NCBI GenBank assembly: GCA_964644695.1
Contig: CAZXWN010000010.1
Location: 26,208-90,207 of the forward strand
Direction of reading: 5' to 3'
DNA: 64,000 nt
DNA from: CAZXWN01 sp964644695 [NCBI: uncultured bacterium]
GTDB lineage: Bacteria > UBP4 > UBA4092
Shown here: positions 1 through 8,506 of the stretch, one piece after another
How the letters are laid out: each line of letters opens with the position of its first letter
Numbering within the stretch: the stretch's first letter is position 1
Notes under the pieces: generated by a model
Databases searched by the model: none
What the model saw: the letters and a program-made list of their open reading frames with translations, nothing else
Told to the model about the DNA's origin: nothing
Translations under genes and position numbers: made by a program

Positions 1-1
1 G

Positions 2-52
2 GGGATTGACCTGATGCCGGAACTTAAAAAAGATATCGAATTTACGAGATAA
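2..52 (+). CDS. C-terminal end of an unidentified protein (partial)
   Basis: An open frame enters from the left edge and ends in TAA at 50-52, giving the last 16 residues (ending KKDIEFTR). Ten bases later a strong terminator follows, which supports this as a true gene end. Sixteen residues are too few to name a family. The upstream part lies outside the window. Confidence 0.4.
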   Translation, partial: GIDLMPELKKDIEFTR

Positions 53-61
53 TTATAAATT

Positions 62-100
62 AAAAGTCCTCCCCATTTTGAAGTGGGGAGGACTTTTTTT
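62..100. terminator. Bidirectional intrinsic terminator between the left-edge gene and cysS
   Basis: A perfect 13-bp stem (AAAGTCCTCCCCA pairing with TGGGGAGGACTTT) with a short loop is followed by seven T on the plus strand and by T-rich sequence on the minus strand. It lies between two converging genes and can end both. Confidence 0.9.
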
Positions 101-132
101 ATTGCACTAAATTGTAGGATGGGTAACTCTAC

Positions 133-1539
133 TTAAATCAGTTGTTTCCGCCATCGGGTACCCTGGGGCCCGTCTTCAAGGGCGATTCCCAGCGCTATCA
201 GTTGGTCGCGGATACTGTCTGATGCGGCAAAGTCTTTCCGGGCACGGGCTTCCTGACGCATCTTGATGAGTAATTGAATCACTCCATCCAGAGCTGCTTC
301 ACTGTCACCTGCTGTATTGGTTTGGAATATACCAAAGACTCCTCCAAACACCATCAGGGTCTTCCATCCATTCATCAGGAATTCTTTATCTCCATCGGTT
401 AATTTCTTGGACGTCATCTTCTGATTCAGGTTGGTGACTAAATCAAATACCACCGACATGGCCTTGGAAGTATTGAAATCATCATCCATAGCTTCTTCGA
501 AGCGGTCTGTATAATCTTTCAACACAACGGCCTGTTCACTCATCGATTCCAGCTGAAGTTTTAGGTTTTCCAGACAGTTATAAACGCGTTGAAGGGCTGA
601 ATTGGCTTCTTTTAATGAATCTTCTGAGAAATCCAGTGGAGACCGGTAATGGGAAGACAACATGAAATACCGAATTGCATCTACAGAATATTCTTTCAGG
701 GCATTCCGGACCGTAACAAAATTCCCTAACGATTTGGACATCTTTTCTCCGTCCATCTTCAGGAAGGCCACATGGAGCCAGTAATTGGCAAAGGGTTTCC
801 CCGTTGCCCCCTCTGACTGAGCAATCTCGTTCTCATGGTGTGGGAATACCAAATCCTCGCCGCCGCAATGGATATCAAAAGTCTCTCCAAGGTAACGGCA
901 GGCCATGGCGGAACACTCAATGTGCCATCCCGGACGACCTTTTCCCCACGGGCTGTCCCAGGAGGGTTCACCCGGCTTGGCACTCTTCCATAAGGCGAAA
1001 TCCAACGGGTCTTGTTTCCGTTCATCGACGGCAATCCTAGCCCCTGACTGTAAATCATCAATATTCCGGCCGGATAATTTCCCATAACCGGGGAAACTCC
1101 GCACTCGATAATAAACATCCCCTTCGATGGCGTAGGCCCGGTCATTGGCAATCAGTTTTTCAACCAGGGCAATGATCTCAGGGATATGGTCAGTGGCGCG
1201 GGGGTGGATATCCGCGGGAAGGATGCCCAGGGCAATCGAATCTTCATGAAAAGCGCGGCTGTATTTCTTGGCAACGGCTTCCGGGGTGGTCTCTTCCTCA
1301 TGGGCACGATTAATAATCTTATCGTCCACATCAGTCAGGTTCTGAACAAAAGTAACCTGATACCCTTTATATTCCATATATCTCCGGAACAAGTCATATA
1401 CCAGAAAGGTACGACCATTACCGATATGAAAATAATTGTACACAGTCGGACCGCAGGCATACATCTTTATCTGTGGTGGATTCAAGGGCTGGAACTCTTC
1501 CAGCTGTCGGGTCATCGTGTTATATAATCGCAGCGCCAT
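133..1539 (-). CDS. cysS: Cysteine--tRNA ligase
   Basis: Class I aminoacyl-tRNA synthetase that charges tRNA-Cys with cysteine in the cytoplasm. The 468-residue length is typical. The HIGN motif (residues 38-41) and KMSKS motif (266-270) of the ATP site are intact. The four zinc ligands of the family are in place: C29, C209, H234 and E238 (in PHHENE). The C-terminal anticodon-binding part ends normally. It is transcribed alone, convergent to the left-edge gene, with the terminator at 62-100 downstream. The ATG at 1539 is the natural start because the first residues lead directly into the Rossmann fold; the ribosome site ahead of it (GGGA) is modest. Confidence 0.97.
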   Translation of the reverse strand: MALRLYNTMTRQLEEFQPLNPPQIKMYACGPTVYNYFHIGNGRTFLVYDLFRRYMEYKGYQVTFVQNLTDVDDKIINRAHEEETTPEAVAKKYSRAFHEDSIALGILPADIHPRATDHIPEIIALVEKLIANDRAYAIEGDVYYRVRSFPGYGKLSGRNIDDLQSGARIAVDERKQDPLDFALWKSAKPGEPSWDSPWGKGRPGWHIECSAMACRYLGETFDIHCGGEDLVFPHHENEIAQSEGATGKPFANYWLHVAFLKMDGEKMSKSLGNFVTVRNALKEYSVDAIRYFMLSSHYRSPLDFSEDSLKEANSALQRVYNCLENLKLQLESMSEQAVVLKDYTDRFEEAMDDDFNTSKAMSVVFDLVTNLNQKMTSKKLTDGDKEFLMNGWKTLMVFGGVFGIFQTNTAGDSEAALDGVIQLLIKMRQEARARKDFAASDSIRDQLIALGIALEDGPQGTRWRKQLI

Positions 1540-1619
1540 CGGTTCAGTTCCCTTTTTTTGAATAATATCTATTAGAAAAGATTAACAAACCGCCCCCATC
1601 TTCGTCAAAGCCTAAAGAA

Positions 1620-1647
1620 AAAGAGACTGGATATCATCCAGTCTCTA
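1620..1647 (-). terminator. Terminator of the methyltransferase gene
   Basis: Perfect 11-bp inverted repeat AGAGACTGGAT / ATCCAGTCTCT with a 3-base loop, 27 bp after the methyltransferase stop. On the minus strand it is followed by TTTTTCTTTA, as expected of an intrinsic terminator. Confidence 0.8.
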
Positions 1648-1673
1648 TTCTTTACATTCTCTAATAATTTAGT

Positions 1674-2360
1674 TTATGGTTTTATGGCTTTAACGATTAA
1701 TGTACGCCCCAGAGTCGGAAACCACTTTGCCAATAATAGACTGGACAGTGACCCTGTTCCAAAGTTGATAATATCAGATTGATATTCAACAACTTTGAAT
1801 CCTTTGAATTCAAGGAAGGATATTAACAGCTCTTTTGTATAGAACCTTATATGACCAGCCGTTGCATTTTTAGGAAATCCAAAAGAAGCCTCAAAATAAG
1901 GGTTTTTTCCTAATAAAAGATATATTCGACGGCCAAAAGATGCTACATTTGGAGTGGAAATGACCAAACTTCCGCCAGGTTTTAATATTCTTTTGATTTC
2001 ATCCAGAAAAAACTCTGTATCAAGAATGTGTTCCAGGATTTCTCCGGCCAGTACGCCATCAAACATATTGTCTTCAAACTGGAAGGGTGACTCAAGGTCT
2101 TGGGTTGTTACAATAAGTCCCTTTTCTCTGGCTAATTTCGTGGCTTCTTCGTTGACTTCAATTCCGTAAACCTTATTCCCCTGATCAATAAGTTGTTTTC
2201 CGATGGAACCTTCATAACATCCAACATCTAAAACTGTTTTTCCTGTTCCAATCATTTGCAACATAGTGCCAATACGAACTTTTTCAGCGGGACTCAAATA
2301 ATCAGCATGTCCATCAACATAATAGTCTTTTGCATAATCTGCAGTCTTTTTTGAGCTCAT
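1674..2360 (-). CDS. Class I SAM-dependent methyltransferase
   Basis: Cytoplasmic methyltransferase of the Methyltransf_11/23 type; the substrate is unknown. SAM-binding motif I is clear (VLDVGCYEGSIGKQL, about residues 40-54), followed by an acidic residue ending strand 2 (IEVNEE) and the post-motif LEHILD and LKPGGSLVISTPN. That set is typical of small-molecule, lipid or O-antigen-type methyltransferases. I place the start at the ATG at 2360, because AGGAGG lies six bases upstream; a TTG one codon earlier is unlikely. The gene is alone, with its own terminator, and is divergent from the secreted PKD protein. No neighbour gives away the substrate. Confidence 0.85.
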   Translation of the reverse strand: MSSKKTADYAKDYYVDGHADYLSPAEKVRIGTMLQMIGTGKTVLDVGCYEGSIGKQLIDQGNKVYGIEVNEEATKLAREKGLIVTTQDLESPFQFEDNMFDGVLAGEILEHILDTEFFLDEIKRILKPGGSLVISTPNVASFGRRIYLLLGKNPYFEASFGFPKNATAGHIRFYTKELLISFLEFKGFKVVEYQSDIINFGTGSLSSLLLAKWFPTLGRTLIVKAIKP

Positions 2361-2584
2361 CAAATTCCTCCTATATATAAGTCCGATTGATTATAAATCA
2401 TAAACCCAATAAATTTTTACAATTTATTAAAAAAATACTTGTAGGGCAAAGCTGCTTCGAGAATGTCTGCTTACATAGATAAAGAGAAAAATATTGGCTA
2501 AAAAAAGTTGCATTAAAAGAACGAACGTATTAATATGACGGTAATTAACTCTATTTAAACGATGCGGTTTATTCAAAGGAGACG

Positions 2585-4843
2585 ATGATGCAAAGAAAGA
2601 AAAAACTACACTATTTAGGAGTGATGTGGTTATTGAGTCTTTTGACACTCATAACAACCCTCGCTCAAGCCCAAGTCCCTAATTATGGAGACTTTGAAGC
2701 TTTCCCCAATAATGGTGCTGCTCCACACCGGGTTGAATACAAAGTTTATCTAGATCCTGCGGTTACAGAGTTTAATTTGGACTCTGGTCCGGGTTTTGGT
2801 GTTTGGGCCGCCCCCACAAGCAGGATACATACCTTTTATTACAATTTTACGAGTCCAGGGACTTTCACTCCAAGACTGGGTGTGAGAGGTTCTTTTGGAG
2901 CTCAAACCATTACCAAGACAAACTACATCCACATTTATGATAAAACAACTTTTCCTGATTATGAAAATATTGGGGATAATGATTTTACAGCCTTCCCTAA
3001 ATCTGGTAAAGCGCCACTTACTGTAAATTATTTTTGGAAGTTCGCGCCAGATGTCACTCATTGGAACATGGATTGCGGCCCAGGATGGGGAGTCTTTGTT
3101 CCCACATATAATCGCACAACCTCGGGGCCCTTCACATATTCTCAACCAGGGAAGTACACAATTAAAATAGCTTTCAAAAGCCCTTTGAGTGAAGTGACAG
3201 TTGTAAAAATAGATTATATTACTGTTTATCCAAGTAATGCCGTAGATATTAATTTGCCGGCAATAAAGCAAATGAAGAATAAAACCATACCTTTGGCCTA
3301 CAAATTAAATGATTATGCACTGAAGGGGCATGATTATAATTATCTTATTACCAGTAACCTTATGGATAAAGCCTCTTTATCTGGGGATTCTGTTGCATTA
3401 GGACCTATTAGTATTGTTACATCAGGTGTGAATGTTTACTCCATTTCCGAAGGCAATACCCCAGTAAATCAGATGGTTAGTAGAATAAAGGTCTCGACCT
3501 ATCGGATTTCCCGGTTACCACAGATATCCTTAAAGGCAGGAGAAAGCCTGGACTTTAACATTGGTGACTATACCTTTGACAGCACAGGGAAAGCAATTCC
3601 TCCTTCTTATGGTCAAGCTGGATCCTTAGTCGTCTCGGATTCAAACTACATTACTGCGGCCTGGGTTAATAATCAGACCATCCGCATTACTGCCCTGTCA
3701 GCTATTAGTACCGTCAATAAGCCGCTTTTTGTTGAAGTCGTAGCATCCCCTTCAAGTGTTCTTCCTTACGATGACTGTGACCGGGAACGGTTACCCATCT
3801 ATTTGAATAAAATTGATGTTGGCAATTTTACAAATAGCAATGGATTCCTAAAGGAATATGCAATTCAGACCTTTGAAGACAAACCGAGATTGCCTATCAT
3901 GAGTTATCCAGAAAAAGGTGTATTGCGGGTAACCTTTACTTCCCCTTCGGAATCGCTGAAGCTCATGCCTAACCTTGATAGATTACTTACTTATAAGACA
4001 AATAAGTGGTATATGGCTCGAATTAAAGTTAAAGCAAATTATTCGTGGACCAATGTGGATGTTGGGTTGTTCAACTTTAATGGCATTATTCCAAGTGCCC
4101 AGCAAGTCAATATTGGTTGTAATATGATTTTTGGTGTATCAACGGCTTGGACAACTATTGAGACCCCTCTTTATGTTCATGTTGGCGAAGTTGGATATCC
4201 ACAGATTTATATTCGGAACCAAGGAACTTTTGGAGCAATTCAAGTAAAAGACCTTGAAATTTATGAAGCGACTCCGAGACTATTTGAAACACGCAGTAGT
4301 AATTTAGCCTATGCAGGAACCTTTAATAATCTGTCGTCCCTTAATGCTACTTGGGGAGTAGAAGGCAATGCCCCATTTACTGTTTATGAGCCAAATGGAA
4401 TACAGATGAATCTGACTGAAGGTCCTCGTGAATACCTAAAACTGACAGCCAAAAAGGGTGATTTTGGAGTATATACACCGTCGGCTCAAATTGGAAAACA
4501 GGTGGGTATGAGAGTCCAGATTCCCAAAACCGTATTAACAGGTAGTTACCTGTCTTACGATACACACCTGCTTTTGGCTTGTTTTGGTGTAAAGGAAGAA
4601 GGAAGTTTTGATATTGGTGCAAAAGGAACCCAGATGTTGGTTAGTGCCCAAATGGGCGTTATGACTGACGCATGGGATCCCGTTAGTCAGGGTTATCATT
4701 ATTTAGCTGGTAATGCACTGTGTCCATATTACCAGATTCAATGTGAACCTTCGACGCACATGGCAGGATATTTCAAGATTAAGAACATTGAATATCTGGT
4801 GGATCAGGATGAGCCATTTAATGGAGATGCATCATTGTTCTAA
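2585..4843 (+). CDS. Secreted PKD-domain-like surface protein
   Basis: A 752-residue exported protein. Residues 1-29 form a Sec signal peptide (KKK, hydrophobic core, TLAQAQ cleavage region). Two adjacent repeats follow, at about 35-118 and 130-215. Both carry the pattern 'F-A/T-A-F-P-x-x-G-x-A-P' then '(M/L)D(S/C)GPGxGVxxP(T/S)' and '(S/Q)PGxxTxxxxxxS', which is how PKD-like beta-sandwich domains look. The rest is beta-rich with no catalytic motif I can recognise. Such proteins usually bind carbohydrate or build surface structures. Two ATGs occur in tandem; the second, at 2588, is six bases from GGAG (2578-2581) and may be the real start. A strong terminator follows. Confidence 0.75.
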   Translation: MMQRKKKLHYLGVMWLLSLLTLITTLAQAQVPNYGDFEAFPNNGAAPHRVEYKVYLDPAVTEFNLDSGPGFGVWAAPTSRIHTFYYNFTSPGTFTPRLGVRGSFGAQTITKTNYIHIYDKTTFPDYENIGDNDFTAFPKSGKAPLTVNYFWKFAPDVTHWNMDCGPGWGVFVPTYNRTTSGPFTYSQPGKYTIKIAFKSPLSEVTVVKIDYITVYPSNAVDINLPAIKQMKNKTIPLAYKLNDYALKGHDYNYLITSNLMDKASLSGDSVALGPISIVTSGVNVYSISEGNTPVNQMVSRIKVSTYRISRLPQISLKAGESLDFNIGDYTFDSTGKAIPPSYGQAGSLVVSDSNYITAAWVNNQTIRITALSAISTVNKPLFVEVVASPSSVLPYDDCDRERLPIYLNKIDVGNFTNSNGFLKEYAIQTFEDKPRLPIMSYPEKGVLRVTFTSPSESLKLMPNLDRLLTYKTNKWYMARIKVKANYSWTNVDVGLFNFNGIIPSAQQVNIGCNMIFGVSTAWTTIETPLYVHVGEVGYPQIYIRNQGTFGAIQVKDLEIYEATPRLFETRSSNLAYAGTFNNLSSLNATWGVEGNAPFTVYEPNGIQMNLTEGPREYLKLTAKKGDFGVYTPSAQIGKQVGMRVQIPKTVLTGSYLSYDTHLLLACFGVKEEGSFDIGAKGTQMLVSAQMGVMTDAWDPVSQGYHYLAGNALCPYYQIQCEPSTHMAGYFKIKNIEYLVDQDEPFNGDASLF

Positions 4844-4864
4844 GAACTGAATGAGAATGGAATA

Positions 4865-4899
4865 CAGGGGTCTTTCGGAAGAAAGGCCCCTGTTTTTTT
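4865..4899 (+). terminator. Terminator of the PKD-domain protein gene
   Basis: Twelve-base-pair stem (CAGGGGTCTTTC with GAAAGGCCCCTG, one G-U pair), GGAA tetraloop, followed by seven T. Confidence 0.92.
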
Positions 4900-4933
4900 A
4901 TGGGTAAACAAGAGGGGAATTGAGGGGAGTCTA

Positions 4934-4961
4934 TTGATAGAATAATGACTGTAAATAATAT
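4934..4961 (+). promoter_or_regulatory. Candidate sigma-70-type promoter of the LamG protein gene
   Basis: TTGATA (4934-4939), 16-bp spacer, TAATAT (4956-4961), placed 28 bp ahead of the gene start and just after the preceding terminator. Confidence 0.5.
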
Positions 4962-4988
4962 CTATGGATTGATTCAAGAGGAAGAAAG

Positions 4989-5738
4989 ATGATTACCCAG
5001 GATGAGTTATTGGCTGTTGAGGGTTTGGTGGCTTTTTGGGGGTTCCAGGAGGAATCTGGAAGAAATAGAGTGAGTTTGGGGAAGGTTCCCTATGCGTTGG
5101 AGGAAGGAAATGGCCTGATAACGCGTGTTGAGGAGGGTGTTTGGGGGCCTTACAGTGCTCAGATGGGGCCGGGGAAATGGTTCCAAACCCCCCGGGAGAA
5201 GGTGGGGGACCTGGATATTCATGGAAAAGATGCGGAAGTCACGGTCATCGCCTGGATAAAAAGAGAGATAAAGCCAAAACCCGGTTGTGAGGCGGTAGCT
5301 GGCCTGTGGAATGAAACGCGTTGTAAACGACAGTATTGCCTGTTTCTGGATTTAGGGATTTGGGATAGTCGGGACCAGGTAGGAGGTCATATATCGGGTG
5401 TAGGGGGCCCAACCGAAGGATATCCGTATTGCATGGATGCGGCCATAGGTGAAACCATGGTTCCGGTGCAACAATGGCAATGTGCAGGGTTTACCTATAA
5501 TGGGACCTGGTGTAAATCCTATTTGAATGGGGTTTTGGATGCCCGAGAAGGTCGAAATCCCGATTATTATGATAAAGGGCTTTTTGATGGGGGGATAGAC
5601 GGGTCTGATTTTACGGTGGGAGCTGTTGACCGAAGTGGTGAAATGGGGAACTGGTATTACGGGTTATTAGGAGGTCTGGCGGTCTTCAATCGGGCATTAA
5701 CTTCAGCCGAGATGGAAAAGATAGGTGAATTAACCTAA
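4989..5738 (+). CDS. LamG-like (concanavalin A-like) domain protein
   Basis: A 249-residue protein that is essentially one LamG/Laminin_G_3 jelly-roll domain. The start VEGLVAFWGFQEESG, the central HGKDAEVTVIAWIKRE strand, WQCAGFTYNGTWCKSYLNGVLDA and the closing GLLGGLAVFNRALTSAEMEKI are the usual landmarks. Such domains bind sugars or act as protein-protein modules. There is no signal peptide or anchor, so it is predicted cytoplasmic unless it leaves by another route. A clear ribosome site (AGAGGAAG) precedes the ATG. It has no operon partner. Confidence 0.7.
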   Translation: MITQDELLAVEGLVAFWGFQEESGRNRVSLGKVPYALEEGNGLITRVEEGVWGPYSAQMGPGKWFQTPREKVGDLDIHGKDAEVTVIAWIKREIKPKPGCEAVAGLWNETRCKRQYCLFLDLGIWDSRDQVGGHISGVGGPTEGYPYCMDAAIGETMVPVQQWQCAGFTYNGTWCKSYLNGVLDAREGRNPDYYDKGLFDGGIDGSDFTVGAVDRSGEMGNWYYGLLGGLAVFNRALTSAEMEKIGELT

Positions 5739-5776
5739 ATAAAGGTTCCTGACTCATATAAGACCTTTCTCCTTCG

Positions 5777-5820
5777 AATATGGTTCGTTTCAGGGGACGG
5801 AGTGATTCGGGATGTCAAGA
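5777..5820 (+). repeat. Dispersed intergenic repeat, copy 1
   Basis: Contains TGGTTCGTTTCAGG followed by (G/A)G(A/G)CGGAGTG and, a few bases on, TGTCAAG. The same blocks occur in the same order at 62294-62333. An 11-base fragment, AATATGGTTCG (5777-5787), also recurs at 21765-21775 in front of the Cys-rich protein gene. Confidence 0.6.
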
Positions 5821-6074
5821 GGATTTGGGGGGAGAGGAAAGGGTTTTGGTAAAGGAATGGGAGAGTCGAGAGAATAGACAAACAGCAAGGTAAAATGCAC
5901 CGCAGGGGGGAACGGTATAAAGTCGCTCAGAAATGTCAGAAAACACTGGTATAATTGAGGGCCAGAGGCTTATAGTCTGGTTAAATCGTGGCTTTGAAAA
6001 GGGTTAAAAAAGCCTTCCATTGGATAAGTTTCAGAAATATTCCTGAGATAAATAGTTTACGAAAAAAATTACTT

Positions 6075-6103
6075 TTGACGAAATCGCTGGTTTACGGTAG
6101 TAT
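6075..6103 (+). promoter_or_regulatory. Candidate promoter of the hydrogenase operon
   Basis: TTGACG (6075-6080), 17-bp spacer, TAGTAT (6098-6103). The likely start of transcription at about 6110 gives a 70-base leader before the DRTGG gene. Confidence 0.55.
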
Positions 6104-6179
6104 CTTATCCGTTTAGCCCTCTCTCTCCTTATTTATAAGAGGGATGAAAGGGTATTGTAAAAATAAAGTTGGAACAGTT

Positions 6180-6530
6180 ATGAGACTTTCAGATGTAGTG
6201 GAAAAGCTGGGTGCCACAGAGATATACGCCATCACCGGCCGGAACCCGGAAGTAACTACAATATGTGCTGCTGATTTCTTAAGCGACATTCTGGCAGCCG
6301 AGAAAAGGAATTTTGTAATTCTGACGGGATTTACCAGTCCGCAGGTGATTCGGACGGCGGATGTGGTCGGAGCGCTGGCAGTGATTTTTGTAAGAGGGAA
6401 GTATCCCCCTCCCGAGACTGTAGGCCTGGCCAAGGCTCACGAAATTCCCCTGTATGTATCTCCTTTGCCTATGTTTGAGTCTTGTACGCGATTATCAGAG
6501 TTTGACCCCGGAAGCCAGACTCAGGAATGA
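6180..6530 (+). CDS. DRTGG-domain protein, first gene of the hydrogenase operon
   Basis: A 116-residue protein of the DRTGG fold (MRLSDVVEKLGATEI, then FVILTG and ALAVIFVRGKYPP), a small nucleotide/ligand-sensing type module often placed next to multimeric hydrogenase genes. An earlier in-frame ATG at 6144 has a purine tract touching it and would add twelve unlike residues; the ATG at 6180 begins exactly where the domain begins and has GGA seven bases upstream, so I choose it. It is followed after 8 bp by the CBS/ATPase gene, and the two are probably the sensory part of the operon. The role is inferred from context; no enzyme activity is suggested. Confidence 0.75.
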   Translation: MRLSDVVEKLGATEIYAITGRNPEVTTICAADFLSDILAAEKRNFVILTGFTSPQVIRTADVVGALAVIFVRGKYPPPETVGLAKAHEIPLYVSPLPMFESCTRLSEFDPGSQTQE

Positions 6531-6538
6531 TGTAATCG

Positions 6539-7507
6539 ATGGAAACGACTATGCCAGAAGGTAAAGACATCCGCGAATTCAGCTTGATACATGAGTTGGT
6601 TTATCAGCTGAAAGTGCGTGATGCCATGACACCGAATCCGGTCACAGTCTCTCCAACAGATACCTTCCGAGTTGCGCAGCGGGTTTTGCGCGAGAAACGC
6701 ATCTCCGGGTTACCCGTAGTAGATAGGAATCGATTACTGGGAATCATCAGTGTTGAAGATATTATTCGGGCACTGGATTACCAGTATATGAGTTCAGAAA
6801 TAGCAGATTACATGACGCGTTCTGTCATTTCTTTGAAACCTGATTATACTTTGGCCAAAGCCCTGGGAATTTTTGATCGTCACCCTTTCGGAAGATTTCC
6901 GGTCGTGGATAAGGCAGGAGCCCTGATAGGAATTCTGACTCAGGGGGATATTACTCGCCGCCTGATGTTTGAATTAAATGGCGTTGCCGAACAAGCCGCA
7001 CTCAGAGAAGCGAAACAAATGGCGGCCTCCATTGACCCGACGACTAATTTTACGGATGGGGAAGTGATTCTGGAGACCTCGTTACAGTCGGGGGATTTCG
7101 ATTCAGCGGGTATCTTATCTTCCCAAGTGAAAAAAAGGCTTCAGTCGATGGGTACCGACCCAGAAATCGTTCGCCGTGCGGCAATTGCCTGCTACGAAAT
7201 GGAAACAAATGTGATTATCCATTCTATCGGCGGCGTTTTGAAGGCTTGGTTGGAAAAAGGCTGGTTTGTGTTGGAAGCACAGGATAAAGGGCCTGGCATT
7301 GAAGATGTGGAAAAGGCACTTTCTCCGGGATTTTCAACTGCCAGTGACAGTGTTCGAGCCTTAGGTTTTGGTGCGGGCATGGGTCTTCCTAACATCAAGA
7401 AGTGTGCGGATGATTTCCATATCGACTCGGTCATGGGCCGGGGAACACAGGTTCAGGTGAAAATACATTTAAAATCAGCGGCGGAGAGTAACGGTACCGC
7501 CAAATAA
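6539..7507 (+). CDS. CBS-domain pair fused to a histidine-kinase-like ATPase (HATPase_c)
   Basis: A 322-residue soluble regulator. Two CBS repeats (about residues 25-85 and 85-150: VRDAMTPNPVTV ... GLPVVDRNRLLGIISVEDIIRAL; ADYMTRSVISL ... RFPVVDKAGALIGILTQGDITRRL) form a Bateman module that binds adenine nucleotides. The C-terminal part is an anti-sigma/RsbW-like GHKL ATPase with N box (EMETNVIIHS), G1 (DKGPGIED) and G2 (GFGAGMGLPNIKK). There is no phospho-acceptor histidine domain, so it may bind or phosphorylate a partner protein. Its place between the DRTGG gene and the hydrogenase subunits suggests control of the hydrogenase by energy state. That is inference. Confidence 0.8.
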   Translation: METTMPEGKDIREFSLIHELVYQLKVRDAMTPNPVTVSPTDTFRVAQRVLREKRISGLPVVDRNRLLGIISVEDIIRALDYQYMSSEIADYMTRSVISLKPDYTLAKALGIFDRHPFGRFPVVDKAGALIGILTQGDITRRLMFELNGVAEQAALREAKQMAASIDPTTNFTDGEVILETSLQSGDFDSAGILSSQVKKRLQSMGTDPEIVRRAAIACYEMETNVIIHSIGGVLKAWLEKGWFVLEAQDKGPGIEDVEKALSPGFSTASDSVRALGFGAGMGLPNIKKCADDFHIDSVMGRGTQVQVKIHLKSAAESNGTAK

Positions 7508-7525
7508 ACAGTTCAGGAACTAACA

Positions 7526-7545
7526 CGAGACACTCCGGTGTCCGT
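7526..7545 (+). other. Small mRNA hairpin between the sensor gene and the hydrogenase subunits
   Basis: GACAC-TCCG-GTGTC with three further pairs across a one-base bulge. It has no T run, so it is not a terminator. It could mark an mRNA processing or stability site that separates the regulatory genes from the structural genes. Confidence 0.3.
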
Positions 7546-7594
7546 TGAAAAACAAATAGATTGATGCTCATATCCATGGAAAGGAGCAAGACGA

Positions 7595-8083
7595 ATGGTT
7601 CAAGTACTTGAGGAACACCCCAGCGGTGATATCCGGTTTTCAAAACTGGATGAAATCATGAACTCTTATGATAATTCTCCAGATGCTATTATCCATTTTC
7701 TGCAACAGGCTCAGTTACTGTTCGGATACCTGCGGGATGATGTGATCCAGTATGTTGCCGCCAAGACCCGAACACCCCTGAGTCAGATATACGGCGTGGT
7801 GACCTTTTATCACTTCTTCAGCACTATCCCTAAAGGGAAGCACACTGTCACTGTCTGTTTGGGAACGGCCTGCTATGTTAAAGGAGCAGATCGGGTGTTT
7901 GACCGATTGGCCAAAGAGCTGGGAGTGGATGATGGTGAGACTACCAAGGATGATATCTATACACTGTGTAAAGCACGCTGTGTAGGTGCCTGTGGTCTGG
8001 CCCCGGCCGTCATTGTGGATGAAGATGTTCATGCCAAGATGACCGCCGATAAAATGATGAAAGTTCTGAAGAAATATACTTGA
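7595..8083 (+). CDS. hydC: Hydrogenase NuoE-like [2Fe-2S] subunit (HydC/HndA/HoxE type)
   Basis: A 162-residue thioredoxin-fold ferredoxin subunit. The four cluster ligands are CLGTACY and CKARCVGACG, the Cx4C...Cx3C pattern of NuoE. It passes electrons between the flavin subunit and the other clusters. The upstream helical part (FLQQAQLLFGYLRDDVIQYVA) also matches NuoE. A strong AAGGAG lies ahead of the ATG. It opens the structural block: NuoE-like, ferredoxin, NuoF-like, NuoG-like, [NiFe] small, [NiFe] large. That order resembles Hnd/Hyd multimeric hydrogenases rather than Complex I, because no membrane subunits follow. Confidence 0.9.
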   Translation: MVQVLEEHPSGDIRFSKLDEIMNSYDNSPDAIIHFLQQAQLLFGYLRDDVIQYVAAKTRTPLSQIYGVVTFYHFFSTIPKGKHTVTVCLGTACYVKGADRVFDRLAKELGVDDGETTKDDIYTLCKARCVGACGLAPAVIVDEDVHAKMTADKMMKVLKKYT

Positions 8084-8107
8084 GCCTGAGGCTTGGGAGA
8101 ACCGATC

Positions 8108-8491
8108 ATGGCAAAAATTAAAAACCTGGAAGAATTAAGAAAACTCCGGGAATCGTTACAGAAGGATATGACCGTCCGTAATCAAACGAACACCCGTATT
8201 ATTGTGGGGATGGGGACTTGTGGTATTGCCGCCGGTGCCCGTGAAGTCATCAAGGCTATCCTGTCTGAACTGGAAACGCGCAAGATGAATGCCCATGTTG
8301 AAACCGTGGGATGTATGGGTATGTGCGCCAGAGAACCCCTGGTGGACATTGAACAAGCGGGGATGCCACGCGTGACCTATACAAATATTCAGGCCGACAT
8401 GGTCCCGAAACTCATTGAAGAACATCTGGTCAAAGGCCAGGTGGTGACCGAATGGGCTCTGGGCCGGCTTGATGCTGGATCCGGAAAATAA
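8108..8491 (+). CDS. HndB-like [2Fe-2S] ferredoxin subunit
   Basis: A 127-residue thioredoxin-like [2Fe-2S] protein. Cysteines at GMGTCGIAAGA and VGCMGMCAREP fit the spacing of the HndB family. The first half (MAKIKNLEELRKLRE) is helical and charged. HndB proteins sit between the NuoE- and NuoF-like genes of NADP-reducing hydrogenases and are thought to be an extra electron carrier. The true start is the ATG at 8108: GGGAGA lies about seven bases upstream, while the TTG at 8093 has no site. The gap to the preceding gene is 24 bp and to the next is 15 bp. Confidence 0.85.
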   Translation: MAKIKNLEELRKLRESLQKDMTVRNQTNTRIIVGMGTCGIAAGAREVIKAILSELETRKMNAHVETVGCMGMCAREPLVDIEQAGMPRVTYTNIQADMVPKLIEEHLVKGQVVTEWALGRLDAGSGK

Positions 8492-8506
8492 CGGGAGACA
8501 ACACTA

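Larger units (their letters stand above)
5739..6179. other. Intergenic region before the hydrogenase operon
   Basis: I see no gene in these 441 bases. They hold a degenerate copy of a dispersed repeat (5777-5820, also found at 62294-62333), an isolated TATAAT at 5950-5955 without a good -35, and the promoter at 6075-6103. Confidence 0.6.

Noticed and set aside
2388-2400. Palindrome TGATT-ATA-AATCA before the methyltransferase gene as an operator
   Set aside because: Short and in AT-rich DNA; expected by chance at this frequency.
6144-6179. Twelve-residue N-terminal extension of the DRTGG protein
   Set aside because: The purine tract touches that ATG, and the extension (MKGYCKNKVGTV) does not belong to the domain.
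7526-7545. Terminator between the CBS/ATPase gene and the hydrogenase genes
   Set aside because: The stem is short and no T run follows.
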